This document shows positions 33,621 through 40,168 of a stretch of 40,168 nt of DNA, one piece after another; within the stretch, counting starts at the first letter, position 1; each line of letters opens with the position of its first letter. The translations under genes and the position numbers were made by a program. Source of the DNA: UBA2040 sp002332715 (GTDB lineage Bacteria > Bacteroidota > Bacteroidia > Flavobacteriales_D > Crocinitomicaceae); assembly GCA_029242295.1 (NCBI GenBank), contig JAQWUF010000058.1, positions 1 through 40,168 on the forward strand, read 5' to 3'. A model generated the notes under the pieces. The model had not been told where the DNA came from, made no database searches, and worked only from the letters and a program-made list of their open reading frames with translations.

Positions 33621-35531
33621 ATGGCAAAAGAGGCATCCTCAGGTTGGGGGTCACGCGTTGGTTTAATTCTAGCAATGGCAGGTAATGCTGTTGGATTAGG
33701 TAATTTCTTAAGATTTCCGGTACAAGCAGTCGAAAATGGAGGTGGAGCATTCATCATTCCTTACTTGGTCTGTTTTTTATTGATGGGAATTCCACTTTTG
33801 TGGGTTGAATGGGCTACAGGACGTTTTGGAGGTATTCGTGGAAATCACTCTACACCGTTCATTTTCGATTCAATGAATAAAAAGAAAGTCTGGAAATACA
33901 TCGGTGTTTTCGGGATTTTCACCAACATCGCCGTTGCATCATATTACTGTTACATTGAGTCTTGGACCATGTCGTATGTCTATCATACCTTAATTGGAAC
34001 ATTTGATGGAATGTCGCAGCAACAAGTGAGTGACTTTTTCAATTCATATACAGACATTGGTTCTACCTTTTCAGGAATACCCTATGAAGCAGTCGTGTTT
34101 TACATAGTTTGTCTTGCTTTAAATACCTGGATATTATCAAAGGGATTGGGCGGAGTAGAAAAAGTAGCCAAAGTAGGTGTGCCCTTATTATTGATTTTTG
34201 GAGCTTTTTTAGCCGTAAAAGGTTTGACATTAGGAACGTCAGGAGCTTCACCTGCAGTGCCTGACGCAAATGCATTGGATGGAATTAACTTCTTATGGAC
34301 ACCGCAGTTTAGTTCGCTTCTCGATCTCAAAGTTTGGCTTGCTGCTGCTGGTCAGATATTCTTCACACTTTCTTTGGGAATGGGTACTATTCACTGTTAC
34401 GCGTCTTACTTGAAAGAAAAAGACGATGTTGCCTTGAATTCATTGAGCGCAGGATTTACAAACGAATTTGTAGAAGTTGTTCTCGGATCATTGATTGTAG
34501 TTCCTATTGCAGCAGGTTACCTTGGTTTAGATTGGGTAATCAACAATGCTGGATTCGGAATGGCATTCCAAACGATGCCTTATTTGTTTGATAAATGGGG
34601 TGACGTGGTTGGAACTTTATCTGGCGTATTCTGGTTTGGGCTATTGTTCTTCGCGGGGATTACCTCATCCTTGGCAATGGGAACACCTTGGATGGGGTTT
34701 ATGCAGGATGAGTTTGGTTGGGGCAAGAAAAAAGGTGCTTGGACCTTTGGTTTGATCGTGTTAATATTAGGTTTACCAACCGTTTTCTTCTATAATGAGG
34801 GCGTGTTTGATGAATATGATTACTGGGCTGGAACAGTTTCATTAGTCGTCTTCGCTTTAGCTGAAATAGTTCTATTTGCTTGGGTTTTTGGAATCACCAA
34901 AGGCTGGGATCAAATAAATGCCGGTGCCGATATCAGTTTACCTAAAATTTATAAACCGATTCTGAAATATATCACACCAACTATTTTGATCATTGTTTTC
35001 CTTGGGGCATTGATAACTCCAAAAGGGAATGATTGGGAAAAAGCGCTGACTGAAAAATGGGAATTGGACAATGGGAGTATTCTCGCTAAACTAACCAATA
35101 GCGATATTGTCGTGAACAAAGAGTTTTTCTCCAACCATAAAGAGTATGATCAACCGGGTGGTATTGTGGATACAATCATTCACGATGAAGAAAAGAAAGT
35201 ACATATCTTAAAAGTGAAGGACAAAGTACGTTTCTATAGAAATGAACAAGGAGAAGCCAAAGAAGCTAAAAAGGAAGCGATTTTGAGCAACTTGGGAAAA
35301 AATTATGTTTTCTTCGATTCAGTTGCAGTATGCAGAGAATATAAAATTAAATGGAAAAATAAAATTGTTGTTAAAAAAGGAGACGAACTAAAATTAGGCT
35401 CAACCATCGCGACAGGAAAATTCACAAATAAATCTCTATACATCACAATAGGCAGGTTGCTTTTGTTAGGATTATTTATATTCATTTGTATCCTCGTGTT
35501 TAGAGCGGGACGTAAAAAAACAACGACATGA
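33621..35531 (+). CDS. Sodium-dependent neurotransmitter-type (NSS/SLC6) transporter
   Basis: This is a 636-residue inner-membrane symporter of the LeuT fold that takes up amino acids or related solutes with Na+. TM1 holds the signature GWGSRVGLILAMAGNAVGLGNFLRFP with the unwound Na+/substrate site, and ENGGGAFIIPYL follows. About 12 helices are apparent. The C-terminal part is long: between the penultimate helix (about 455-475) and the last one (about 605-628) is a hydrophilic insert of about 130 residues (from TPKGNDWEKALTEKWELDNG to STIATGKF). The insert is not part of the core fold. The stop overlaps the start of a tiny MetS-like gene (ATGA). Confidence 0.92.
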   Translation: MAKEASSGWGSRVGLILAMAGNAVGLGNFLRFPVQAVENGGGAFIIPYLVCFLLMGIPLLWVEWATGRFGGIRGNHSTPFIFDSMNKKKVWKYIGVFGIFTNIAVASYYCYIESWTMSYVYHTLIGTFDGMSQQQVSDFFNSYTDIGSTFSGIPYEAVVFYIVCLALNTWILSKGLGGVEKVAKVGVPLLLIFGAFLAVKGLTLGTSGASPAVPDANALDGINFLWTPQFSSLLDLKVWLAAAGQIFFTLSLGMGTIHCYASYLKEKDDVALNSLSAGFTNEFVEVVLGSLIVVPIAAGYLGLDWVINNAGFGMAFQTMPYLFDKWGDVVGTLSGVFWFGLLFFAGITSSLAMGTPWMGFMQDEFGWGKKKGAWTFGLIVLILGLPTVFFYNEGVFDEYDYWAGTVSLVVFALAEIVLFAWVFGITKGWDQINAGADISLPKIYKPILKYITPTILIIVFLGALITPKGNDWEKALTEKWELDNGSILAKLTNSDIVVNKEFFSNHKEYDQPGGIVDTIIHDEEKKVHILKVKDKVRFYRNEQGEAKEAKKEAILSNLGKNYVFFDSVAVCREYKIKWKNKIVVKKGDELKLGSTIATGKFTNKSLYITIGRLLLLGLFIFICILVFRAGRKKTTT

Positions 35532-35665
35532 ACACCTCAGCATTAATTATGATGGTCACTACCCAAGTGTTGGTGGCATTTCTAATGGGATTCTTTTTTT
35601 ATAAAGTTTTGCGCGCTCCGAAAAGAGAAGAGCCAGATTCGTATAGCGAAAATGATGACGATTAG
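35528..35665 (+). CDS. MetS-like small subunit of an NSS transporter, 45 residues
   Basis: ATG at 35528 overlaps the transporter stop by four bases. The product starts MNTSALIMMVTTQVLVAFLMG, a single membrane helix, followed by FFFYKVLRAPKREEPD and an acidic end. Single-helix proteins encoded directly after an NSS gene match the MetS family, known as the small subunit of the MetPS methionine/alanine importer of Corynebacterium. The position, size and helix-then-charged-tail layout fit well. The substrate of this pair is not fixed. This small gene is easily missed in annotation. Confidence 0.78.
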   Translation: MNTSALIMMVTTQVLVAFLMGFFFYKVLRAPKREEPDSYSENDDD

Positions 35666-35670
35666 TCAAC

Positions 35671-36558
35671 ATGAAAAAAGAAAAGGAAATACCCGATTTT
35701 ATTTCAAAAAAGACCAAGAGAGGAATTCTTCTTTTGGTCTTTCTGTGTTTGCTCATTATTTACACACCTAGATTGTTTTCATTATTAAAAAAAACAGAAG
35801 CTGTTGAACTCACCCAAACAGAAATTGAGAAAGTAGAACAACTTCAGGCGAATTACATTCAAGAACAACAAAAAAAGAAGAAGAATTCTTTCAAGAAAAG
35901 AGAGTATCGACGTCCGCCTAAAAAATTTGACCCAAATCAATATACGAAAACGCAATGGATGTACGTTGGTCTAAGTGACAAACAAGCAGAGGTAATGCTG
36001 AAAATCACAAAAAAGGGAATTTGGACGAACGAATTCTTGGCGAAAATTGTAGTCATTCCAGAAGAGGTTTTTCAGTTGATAAAAGATTCTACCATTTATC
36101 CAGAACGCAAATACGAAAACAAAGATTACACGGAATACCCGAAATACGAGAAAAAAGAAATTGTCTTAGTTGAAATAAACACTGCCGATTTAGAAGGCTT
36201 GAAGTCATTGCCCGGAATAGGTCCTACGTTTGCACTTCGTATCAATGCCTATAAAGAGTTATTAGGTGGATTCGTTCGCAAGGAACAATTACTCGAAGTG
36301 TATGGTATTGATTTGGAAAAGTTCAATCAGTTCGAAAAGTATTGCGAAGTCAATCCTTCAGCAATAGTTAAGATGAACATAAACGAGGTGGATGTAAATC
36401 GCTTAAAAATGCACCCATATATAAACTATTCTGTGGCCAACAGTGTTGTTCAAATGAGAAAACAGAGAGGGAAGTATACTAAAATTGAAGAATTGAAAGA
36501 ATCTAAATTAATTAACCCAGAACTTTTCGAGAAACTAAAACCCTATGTATATTTGTAG
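35671..36558 (+). CDS. Membrane protein with helix-hairpin-helix (ComEA-like) domains
   Basis: This 295-residue protein has a basic N-terminus, one helix (about 14-29, GILLLVFLCLLIIYTP) and a Lys/Gln-rich linker. A region at about 88-130 resembles HhH (TQWMYVGLSDKQAEVMLKI). Two clear HhH units follow: VEINTADLEGLKSLPGIGPTFALRI (about 166-190) and MNINEVDVNRLKMHPYINYSVANSV (about 233-257). HhH motifs bind DNA without sequence preference. Anchored ComEA-type proteins pull in DNA during competence, but many Bacteroidota members are uncharacterised. It follows the MetS-like gene by 5 bases and precedes apt by 2. Confidence 0.85.
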   Translation: MKKEKEIPDFISKKTKRGILLLVFLCLLIIYTPRLFSLLKKTEAVELTQTEIEKVEQLQANYIQEQQKKKKNSFKKREYRRPPKKFDPNQYTKTQWMYVGLSDKQAEVMLKITKKGIWTNEFLAKIVVIPEEVFQLIKDSTIYPERKYENKDYTEYPKYEKKEIVLVEINTADLEGLKSLPGIGPTFALRINAYKELLGGFVRKEQLLEVYGIDLEKFNQFEKYCEVNPSAIVKMNINEVDVNRLKMHPYINYSVANSVVQMRKQRGKYTKIEELKESKLINPELFEKLKPYVYL

Positions 36559-36560
36559 CC

Positions 36561-37088
36561 ATGCTTGAAAAAAGAATTAAATCTACCATACGTGATGTGG
36601 TGGATTTCCCAAAGAAAGGTATTGTTTTTAAGGATATTACGCCGATAATGAAAGACCCTGTTTTGTCAAATGACATTGTGGACGACTTGTATAATTCTTA
36701 TGCAATGCAGAATATTGATGCCGTTGCAGGTATAGAAAGCCGTGGTTTTTTATTCGGATACCCTTTGGCAATGAAATTAGGTGTGCCATTTATAATGATT
36801 AGAAAAAAAGGCAAACTGCCGTATGATAAAATCAGTCATTCTTATGACTTGGAATATGGAAGCGCCGAAATCGAAATGCATACCGATGCAGTGAGTGAAG
36901 GTCATCGGGTATTAATTCATGACGACTTATTGGCAACTGGAGGTTCCGCTTCAGCAGCTGCACATCTTATTGAAAAGTGTGGAGGAAAAGTAGCTGGATT
37001 CAACTTCCTCGTTTCTTTAGATTTTTTAAATGGAAAAGAGAAAATAAAAGGCTTTTCTGATAATATTGATGCATTAATAAATTATTAA
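36561..37088 (+). CDS. apt: Adenine phosphoribosyltransferase
   Basis: This 175-residue cytosolic enzyme of purine salvage makes AMP from adenine and PRPP. The N-terminal segment VVDFPKKGIVFKDITP is the APT signature. GIESRGFLFG and KKGKLPYDKISHSY follow, and the PRPP motif RVLIHDDLLATGGSA is near residue 115. It is full length. Its start is two bases after the HhH gene stop, so it is likely translated from the same message; a short gap separates it from the acyl-CoA dehydrogenase gene. Confidence 0.96.
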   Translation: MLEKRIKSTIRDVVDFPKKGIVFKDITPIMKDPVLSNDIVDDLYNSYAMQNIDAVAGIESRGFLFGYPLAMKLGVPFIMIRKKGKLPYDKISHSYDLEYGSAEIEMHTDAVSEGHRVLIHDDLLATGGSASAAAHLIEKCGGKVAGFNFLVSLDFLNGKEKIKGFSDNIDALINY

Positions 37089-37095
37089 AAATATA

Positions 37096-38235
37096 ATGAA
37101 TTTCGACCAAAACGAAAATCAAAAAATGATCGCGCAAATGATTCGCGATTTTTCAGAGAAAGAAATCCGTCCGCACTTTATGGAATGGGATGAATCTCAG
37201 GAATTCCCTGTACACGTATTCAAAAAATTGGGTGAGCTAGGATTGATGGGTGTTTTCGTTCCTGAAAAATATGGAGGCTCAGGTTTTACCTATTTCGAAT
37301 ACATTACAGTGGTGTCTGAAATTGCAAAAGTTTGTGGTTCAATCGGCTTATCCGTGGCGGCGCATAATTCTTTGTGCACAGGACATATCTATTACCACGG
37401 TAGCGAAGAGCAAAAAATGAAATACTTGCCCAAATTAGCCACGGCTGAATGGATTGGCGCTTGGGGATTGACAGAAACTGGAACAGGTTCTGATGCAGGA
37501 GGAATGAATACAACTGCGGTACTTGAAGGAAATGAGTGGGTATTGAATGGTTCAAAGAATTTTATCACGCACGGTAAATCAGGTGATGTTACTGTCGTTA
37601 TTGCTCGAACAGGCGAAAAAGGCGACTCTAGAGGAATGTCTGCTTTCATCGTTGAGCAAGGAACAAAAGGATTTACCGCTGGAAAAAAAGAAAATAAATT
37701 AGGAATGCGAGCTTCAGAAACATGCGAATTGATTTTCGACAACTGTCGAATTCCAGCCGAAAACTTAATTGGTAAAGAGGGAGATGGGTTCGTTCAAGCT
37801 ATGCAAGTATTAGATGGTGGTAGAATTTCAATTGGAGCATTGGCATTAGGAATTGCAAAAGGAGCATTTGAGGCATCCGTAAAATATGCGAAAGAAAGAG
37901 AGCAATTCGGAAAACCAATTGCACAGTTTCAAGCAATTGGTTTCAAATTAGCCGACATGGCGACGAAGATCGAAGCATCTGAATTGTTGCTGAACCAGTC
38001 CGCATTCTTGAAGAATGCAGGAAAGAATTTGACTAAGGAATCAGCTATTGCCAAATATTATGCTTCAGAGGTTGCTTGCGAAGTAGCCAGTGATGCCGTA
38101 CAGATATTCGGAGGATATGGATATACAAAAGATTTCCCAGTTGAGAAATTTTATCGTGATGCGAAACTTTGTACGATCGGTGAAGGAACCTCTGAAATAC
38201 AAAAATTAGTTATTTCGAGAGAAATTTTAAAATAG
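37096..38235 (+). CDS. Acyl-CoA dehydrogenase
   Basis: This 379-residue FAD flavoprotein carries out alpha-beta dehydrogenation of acyl-CoA in beta-oxidation or amino acid breakdown. N-, middle and C-terminal domains follow the standard order: GVFVPEKYGGSG, then WGLTETGTGSDAGGMNTTA (FAD contact), then REQFGKPIAQFQAIGFKLADMA and QIFGGYGYTKDFPVEKFYRDAK. The C-terminal GEGTSEIQK contains the Glu where short- and medium-chain enzymes have the catalytic base. It most resembles the short-chain/butyryl type. It follows apt by seven bases and precedes the rpsU promoter. Confidence 0.94.
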   Translation: MNFDQNENQKMIAQMIRDFSEKEIRPHFMEWDESQEFPVHVFKKLGELGLMGVFVPEKYGGSGFTYFEYITVVSEIAKVCGSIGLSVAAHNSLCTGHIYYHGSEEQKMKYLPKLATAEWIGAWGLTETGTGSDAGGMNTTAVLEGNEWVLNGSKNFITHGKSGDVTVVIARTGEKGDSRGMSAFIVEQGTKGFTAGKKENKLGMRASETCELIFDNCRIPAENLIGKEGDGFVQAMQVLDGGRISIGALALGIAKGAFEASVKYAKEREQFGKPIAQFQAIGFKLADMATKIEASELLLNQSAFLKNAGKNLTKESAIAKYYASEVACEVASDAVQIFGGYGYTKDFPVEKFYRDAKLCTIGEGTSEIQKLVISREILK

Positions 38236-38238
38236 TTA

Positions 38239-38268
38239 TTGCATTTTATGAAATTACCCTTACATTTG
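38239..38268 (+). promoter_or_regulatory. Promoter of rpsU
   Basis: TTG (38239-38241), 19 bases, then TACATTTG (38261-38268). It matches the Bacteroidota sigma factor consensus TTG N19 TAnnTTTG, 32 bases before the rpsU ATG. The same TTG-N19-TACATTTGC layout precedes the tRNA cluster. Confidence 0.65.
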
Positions 38269-38300
38269 CCGACCAAAATTGATTTAAATACTTATAGAAT

Positions 38301-38492
38301 ATGTTAATAGTACCAGTAAAAGAAGGTGAAAACATCGAAAGAGCCTTGAAGCGTTACAAGAAGAAGTTTGACAAAACTGGAGTTATGAGAGAATTGCGTT
38401 CGCGTAAAGAATTTCGTAAGCCTTCAATTGATGATCGTCAACAACGTATCAAAGCTGCTTACAAGCAAAGAATGCAAAGTGCAGAAATGTAA
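38301..38492 (+). CDS. rpsU: 30S ribosomal protein S21
   Basis: This is a 63-residue basic protein starting MLIVPVKEGENIERALKRYKK, with the S21 pattern (KFDKTGVMRELRSRKEFRKPS). S21 sits near the anti-Shine-Dalgarno end of 16S rRNA; Bacteroidota generally occlude this site and their genes rarely show Shine-Dalgarno sequences, as here. It has its own promoter and is followed by a hairpin terminator with a UUCG loop. The downstream order (xerC, hpf, tRNAs) is a conserved Bacteroidota block. Confidence 0.97.
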   Translation: MLIVPVKEGENIERALKRYKKKFDKTGVMRELRSRKEFRKPSIDDRQQRIKAAYKQRMQSAEM

Positions 38493-38514
38493 CATATTCG
38501 AATAAAATACGTTT

Positions 38515-38542
38515 AAAAAGGAGGCTTCGGTCTCCTTTTTTT
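38515..38542 (+). terminator. Intrinsic terminator after rpsU with UUCG loop
   Basis: Arms AAAAAGGAGGC (38515-38525) and GTCTCCTTTTT (38530-38540) pair fully with one G-U, around a UUCG tetraloop (38526-38529). The T-run reaches 38542, the base before the xerC ATG. Confidence 0.92.
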
Positions 38543-39418
38543 ATGCTTGAAAAATTTATATATTATCTTAAGGTTGAACGACGGTATTCGTCGCATACTC
38601 TTTTGGCGTATCGTGCCGATTTAGAAACCTTTATCGATTTTATTGCCCTGCCTTCTGATACTGAATTTGAACGAGTCCACGCAAGGGATGTTCGCGAATG
38701 GATCATGGATTTGAATGCTAAAGGTTTATCTAACCGAAGCATCAATCGTAAAATTTCTTCCTTAAGAGCGTTTTATAAATGGCTGAAAAAAGAAGGGCAA
38801 ATTTTGAATAATCCTTTAGCAAAAATAAAAGGTCCAAAAACTGAGAAACGTCTTCCCCATTTTGCCAAACAATCGGAAATGGAGAAAATCGAAGTAAAGT
38901 CAGATCAAAATGATTTTGAATCTATCCGAGACCACACCATTTTCGAAATGTTTTATCAAACAGGAATTCGTTTGAGTGAATTAATTGGCTTAACGGACAC
39001 GCAAGTTCAATCGAATTACATTCGTGTTATTGGTAAGAGAAACAAAGAGCGTCAAATTCCCATTTCATCAGAATTGAATGCGAAAATAAAGAAGTATCAA
39101 ACGTGTCGAGACAAAGAGGCAGTGCGAGGTAGCCGATTGTTTGTGTTAAAAAACGGTAAGAATCTATACCCAAAACTTGTTTACAGAAGAATTAATATTT
39201 ACCTTAGTGAGGTAACGAGTTTAGATAAGAAAAGTCCGCATGTCCTTCGGCACACCTTTGCGACCCACATGCTCAATAATGGAGCTGGGTTGGAAACCTT
39301 AAAGGAGTTATTAGGTCATGCAAACTTGGCAGCGACGCAAGTATATACTCATAATTCGTTCAAACAATTATCAAATATTTATTCACAAGCCCATCCACGC
39401 GGGCACAAAACAAATTAA
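38543..39418 (+). CDS. xerC: Tyrosine recombinase XerC-like
   Basis: This 291-residue tyrosine recombinase has an N-terminal SAM-like domain (about 1-90) and a catalytic domain with all expected residues: Arg143 (TGIRLSEL), Lys165, His233 and Arg236 (HVLRHTFATHM), His259 (LLGHANL) and the nucleophile Tyr268 (VYTH). XerC/D resolve chromosome dimers at dif sites. No flanking att-like repeats are seen, and its position is the conserved housekeeping one between rpsU and hpf, so a mobile-element integrase is unlikely. The ATG follows the rpsU terminator with no gap. Confidence 0.93.
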   Translation: MLEKFIYYLKVERRYSSHTLLAYRADLETFIDFIALPSDTEFERVHARDVREWIMDLNAKGLSNRSINRKISSLRAFYKWLKKEGQILNNPLAKIKGPKTEKRLPHFAKQSEMEKIEVKSDQNDFESIRDHTIFEMFYQTGIRLSELIGLTDTQVQSNYIRVIGKRNKERQIPISSELNAKIKKYQTCRDKEAVRGSRLFVLKNGKNLYPKLVYRRINIYLSEVTSLDKKSPHVLRHTFATHMLNNGAGLETLKELLGHANLAATQVYTHNSFKQLSNIYSQAHPRGHKTN

Positions 39419-39420
39419 TT

Positions 39421-39711
39421 ATGGATATTCAAGTGCACTCAATTCATTTTACAGCGGACAAAAAATTATTAGGATTCGTAAATGAAAAAGTAAATAAATT
39501 AGAGGTATTCTTTGATAACATAATTGCTGGAGAAGTCTATTTAAGATTAGATAAGAATAATGCCAAGGATAATAAAATCGCTGAAGTGAAATTACTGATT
39601 CCAGGAAAAGAGTTATTTGCTAAAAAACAATGTAAAAGTTTTGAGGAAGCTGCCGACTTGGCGGTTGAGGCTTTGCGTAAGCAAGTAACCAAAGAAAAAG
39701 AAAGAAAATAG
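39421..39711 (+). CDS. hpf: Ribosome hibernation-promoting factor (short HPF/RaiA family)
   Basis: This 96-residue protein starts MDIQVHSIHFTADKKLLGF and has the beta-alpha-beta-beta-beta-alpha composition of the HPF/YfiA family (AEVKLLIPGKELFAKKQCKSFEEAADLAVEALRKQ in the last half, shown here in shorter parts as KELFAKK and EEAADLAVEALR). These proteins bind the 30S A/P sites and the short form helps inactivate ribosomes in stationary phase. It lacks the C-terminal dimerisation domain of long HPF. It is two bases after xerC and ends with a terminator. Confidence 0.93.
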   Translation: MDIQVHSIHFTADKKLLGFVNEKVNKLEVFFDNIIAGEVYLRLDKNNAKDNKIAEVKLLIPGKELFAKKQCKSFEEAADLAVEALRKQVTKEKERK

Positions 39712-39728
39712 TAAATTATAAATACTTG

Positions 39729-39757
39729 AAAAGGTGGCAATTGGCCACCTTTTTTTT
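39729..39757 (+). terminator. Intrinsic terminator after hpf
   Basis: Arms AAAAGGTGGC (39729-39738) and GCCACCTTTT (39744-39753) with a five-base loop and T-run to 39757. Confidence 0.9.
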
Positions 39758-39795
39758 GCAACGAAAAAAAAAACTGTTTTTTTCTTTTAAAACCA

Positions 39796-39825
39796 TTGCT
39801 GTAAAAGATTTCTTTCATACATTTG
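39796..39825 (+). promoter_or_regulatory. Promoter of the tRNA cluster
   Basis: TTG (39796-39798), 19 bases, TACATTTG (39818-39825), followed by C. It matches the consensus and is nearly identical in layout to the rpsU promoter. It lies 61 bases before tRNA-Thr and probably also drives tuf, expected just beyond the right edge. Confidence 0.7.
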
Positions 39826-39886
39826 CAAACCCAAATACAGGGTAAGTAATAACGTTCTTTCAATTATTGACCAAATAAAATTATGT

Positions 39887-39960
39887 GCCGATGTAGCTCA
39901 GTTGGCCAGAGCAGCTGATTTGTAATCAGCGGGTCGGGGGTTCGAATCCCTCCATCGGCT
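39887..39960 (+). tRNA. tRNA-Thr (anticodon TGT)
   Basis: 74 bases with acceptor GCCGATG pairing CATCGGC, D-loop TAGCTCAGTTGG, anticodon arm CTGATTTGTAATCAG (anticodon TGT), and T-arm with GTTCGAATC. No CCA is encoded. Confidence 0.97.
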
Positions 39961-39973
39961 CAATTAAAACAAT

Positions 39974-40055
39974 GGGGGTGTCGCATAGTGGCTATTGCAC
40001 CAGACTGTAAATCTGTCACCGTAAGGTATCGTTGGTTCGAGTCCATCCACCCCCA
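39974..40055 (+). tRNA. tRNA-Tyr (anticodon GTA)
   Basis: 82 bases with acceptor GGGGGTG pairing CACCCCC, anticodon arm CAGACTGTAAATCTG (anticodon GTA), a long variable arm as expected of class II tRNA-Tyr, and T-loop GGTTCGAGTCC. Discriminator A; no encoded CCA. Confidence 0.96.
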
Positions 40056-40081
40056 CACATTTTTTTATTGAATAATAATAA

Positions 40082-40154
40082 GCGGGAGTAGCTCAGTTGG
40101 TAGAGCGTCAGCCTTCCAAGCTGAGGGTCGCGAGTTCGAATCTCGTCTCCCGCT
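40082..40154 (+). tRNA. tRNA-Gly (anticodon TCC)
   Basis: 73 bases with acceptor GCGGGAG pairing CTCCCGC, D-loop TAGCTCAGTTGGTAGAG, anticodon loop CTTCCAA (anticodon TCC) and T-arm GTTCGAATC. Discriminator T; no encoded CCA. Thr-Tyr-Gly is the usual order before tRNA-Thr(GGT) and tuf. Confidence 0.97.
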
Positions 40155-40168
40155 CAACAGAAAGCAGC

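Noticed and set aside
38543..39418. Integrase of a mobile element next to tRNA genes
   Set aside because: The gene is in the conserved rpsU-hpf position and no att repeats or tRNA 3'-end duplications were seen.
1..40168. CRISPR array, insertion sequence, prophage or known defence system
   Set aside because: I saw no regularly spaced repeats, transposase, phage structural genes or defence-type nuclease/helicase motifs on either strand.

Overview
The window is a stretch of chromosome from a low-GC member of Bacteroidota, most likely Flavobacteriales and perhaps a Crocinitomicaceae/Fluviicola-like organism (family level is inference). The evidence is a transketolase split into two genes, a type IX secretion (T9SS) sorting-domain protein and a PorE-like OmpA protein, a CCDC81-type HU/SPOR protein, DUF2279, DUF2851 and YARHG genes, Bacteroidota-type promoters (TTG, 19 bases, TAnnTTTG), general lack of Shine-Dalgarno sequences, and the order rpsU - xerC - hpf - tRNA-Thr/Tyr/Gly that normally leads to tuf.

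Layout. (1) 1-2697, minus: the transketolase N-terminal gene, a secreted von Willebrand A protein, and the transketolase C-terminal gene, which runs off the left edge. Divergent from these is GAPDH (2876-3862). (2) 3936-11340, mostly minus: a frameshifted lipoprotein, an HU/SPOR envelope protein, a metallo-beta-lactamase-fold hydrolase, a 49-residue lipoprotein on the plus strand, ribD, a badly decayed two-TM protein, and an operon of an outer-membrane protein, Kdo transferase waaA and a papain-like-fold candidate whose signal peptide is interrupted by a stop. (3) 11496-18961, plus: a compact nucleotide-sugar operon (WbpE-like aminotransferase, Ugd, UDP-xylose synthase, WbpD-like acetyltransferase, WbpB-like dehydrogenase, TviB-type dehydrogenase, RmlB), followed by a broken CpsB/YwqE-type phosphatase. 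(4) 19517-23811: DUF2306 and YARHG genes, a polytopic membrane protein fused to YceI, and a DUF2279 gene that keeps one frame but carries four internal stops. (5) 23922-31043: LOG protein, PASTA protein, T9SS cargo, RluD, PorE-like protein. (6) 31122-38235: DUF2851/PspC pair, RmlD-like reductase, SLC6-type transporter with its tiny MetS-like partner, helix-hairpin-helix protein, apt, acyl-CoA dehydrogenase. (7) 38261-40154: rpsU, xerC, hpf and three tRNAs.

How the parts work together. The sugar operon encodes the enzyme classes to make UDP-2,3-diacetamido-2,3-dideoxyglucuronic acid from UDP-GlcNAc, UDP-xylose from UDP-glucose, and dTDP-4-keto-6-deoxyglucose. It has no glycosyltransferase, flippase or polymerase, so it looks like a precursor module serving assembly genes elsewhere. 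WaaA supplies the lipid A inner core. The HU/SPOR, PASTA, PorE-like and T9SS cargo proteins are envelope functions.

The most striking general pattern is gene decay: four clearly broken reading frames plus one interrupted signal peptide lie among intact housekeeping genes. I saw no CRISPR array, insertion sequence, phage module or recognisable defence system. All calls come from reading the sequence and from remembered family features; no database search was run.
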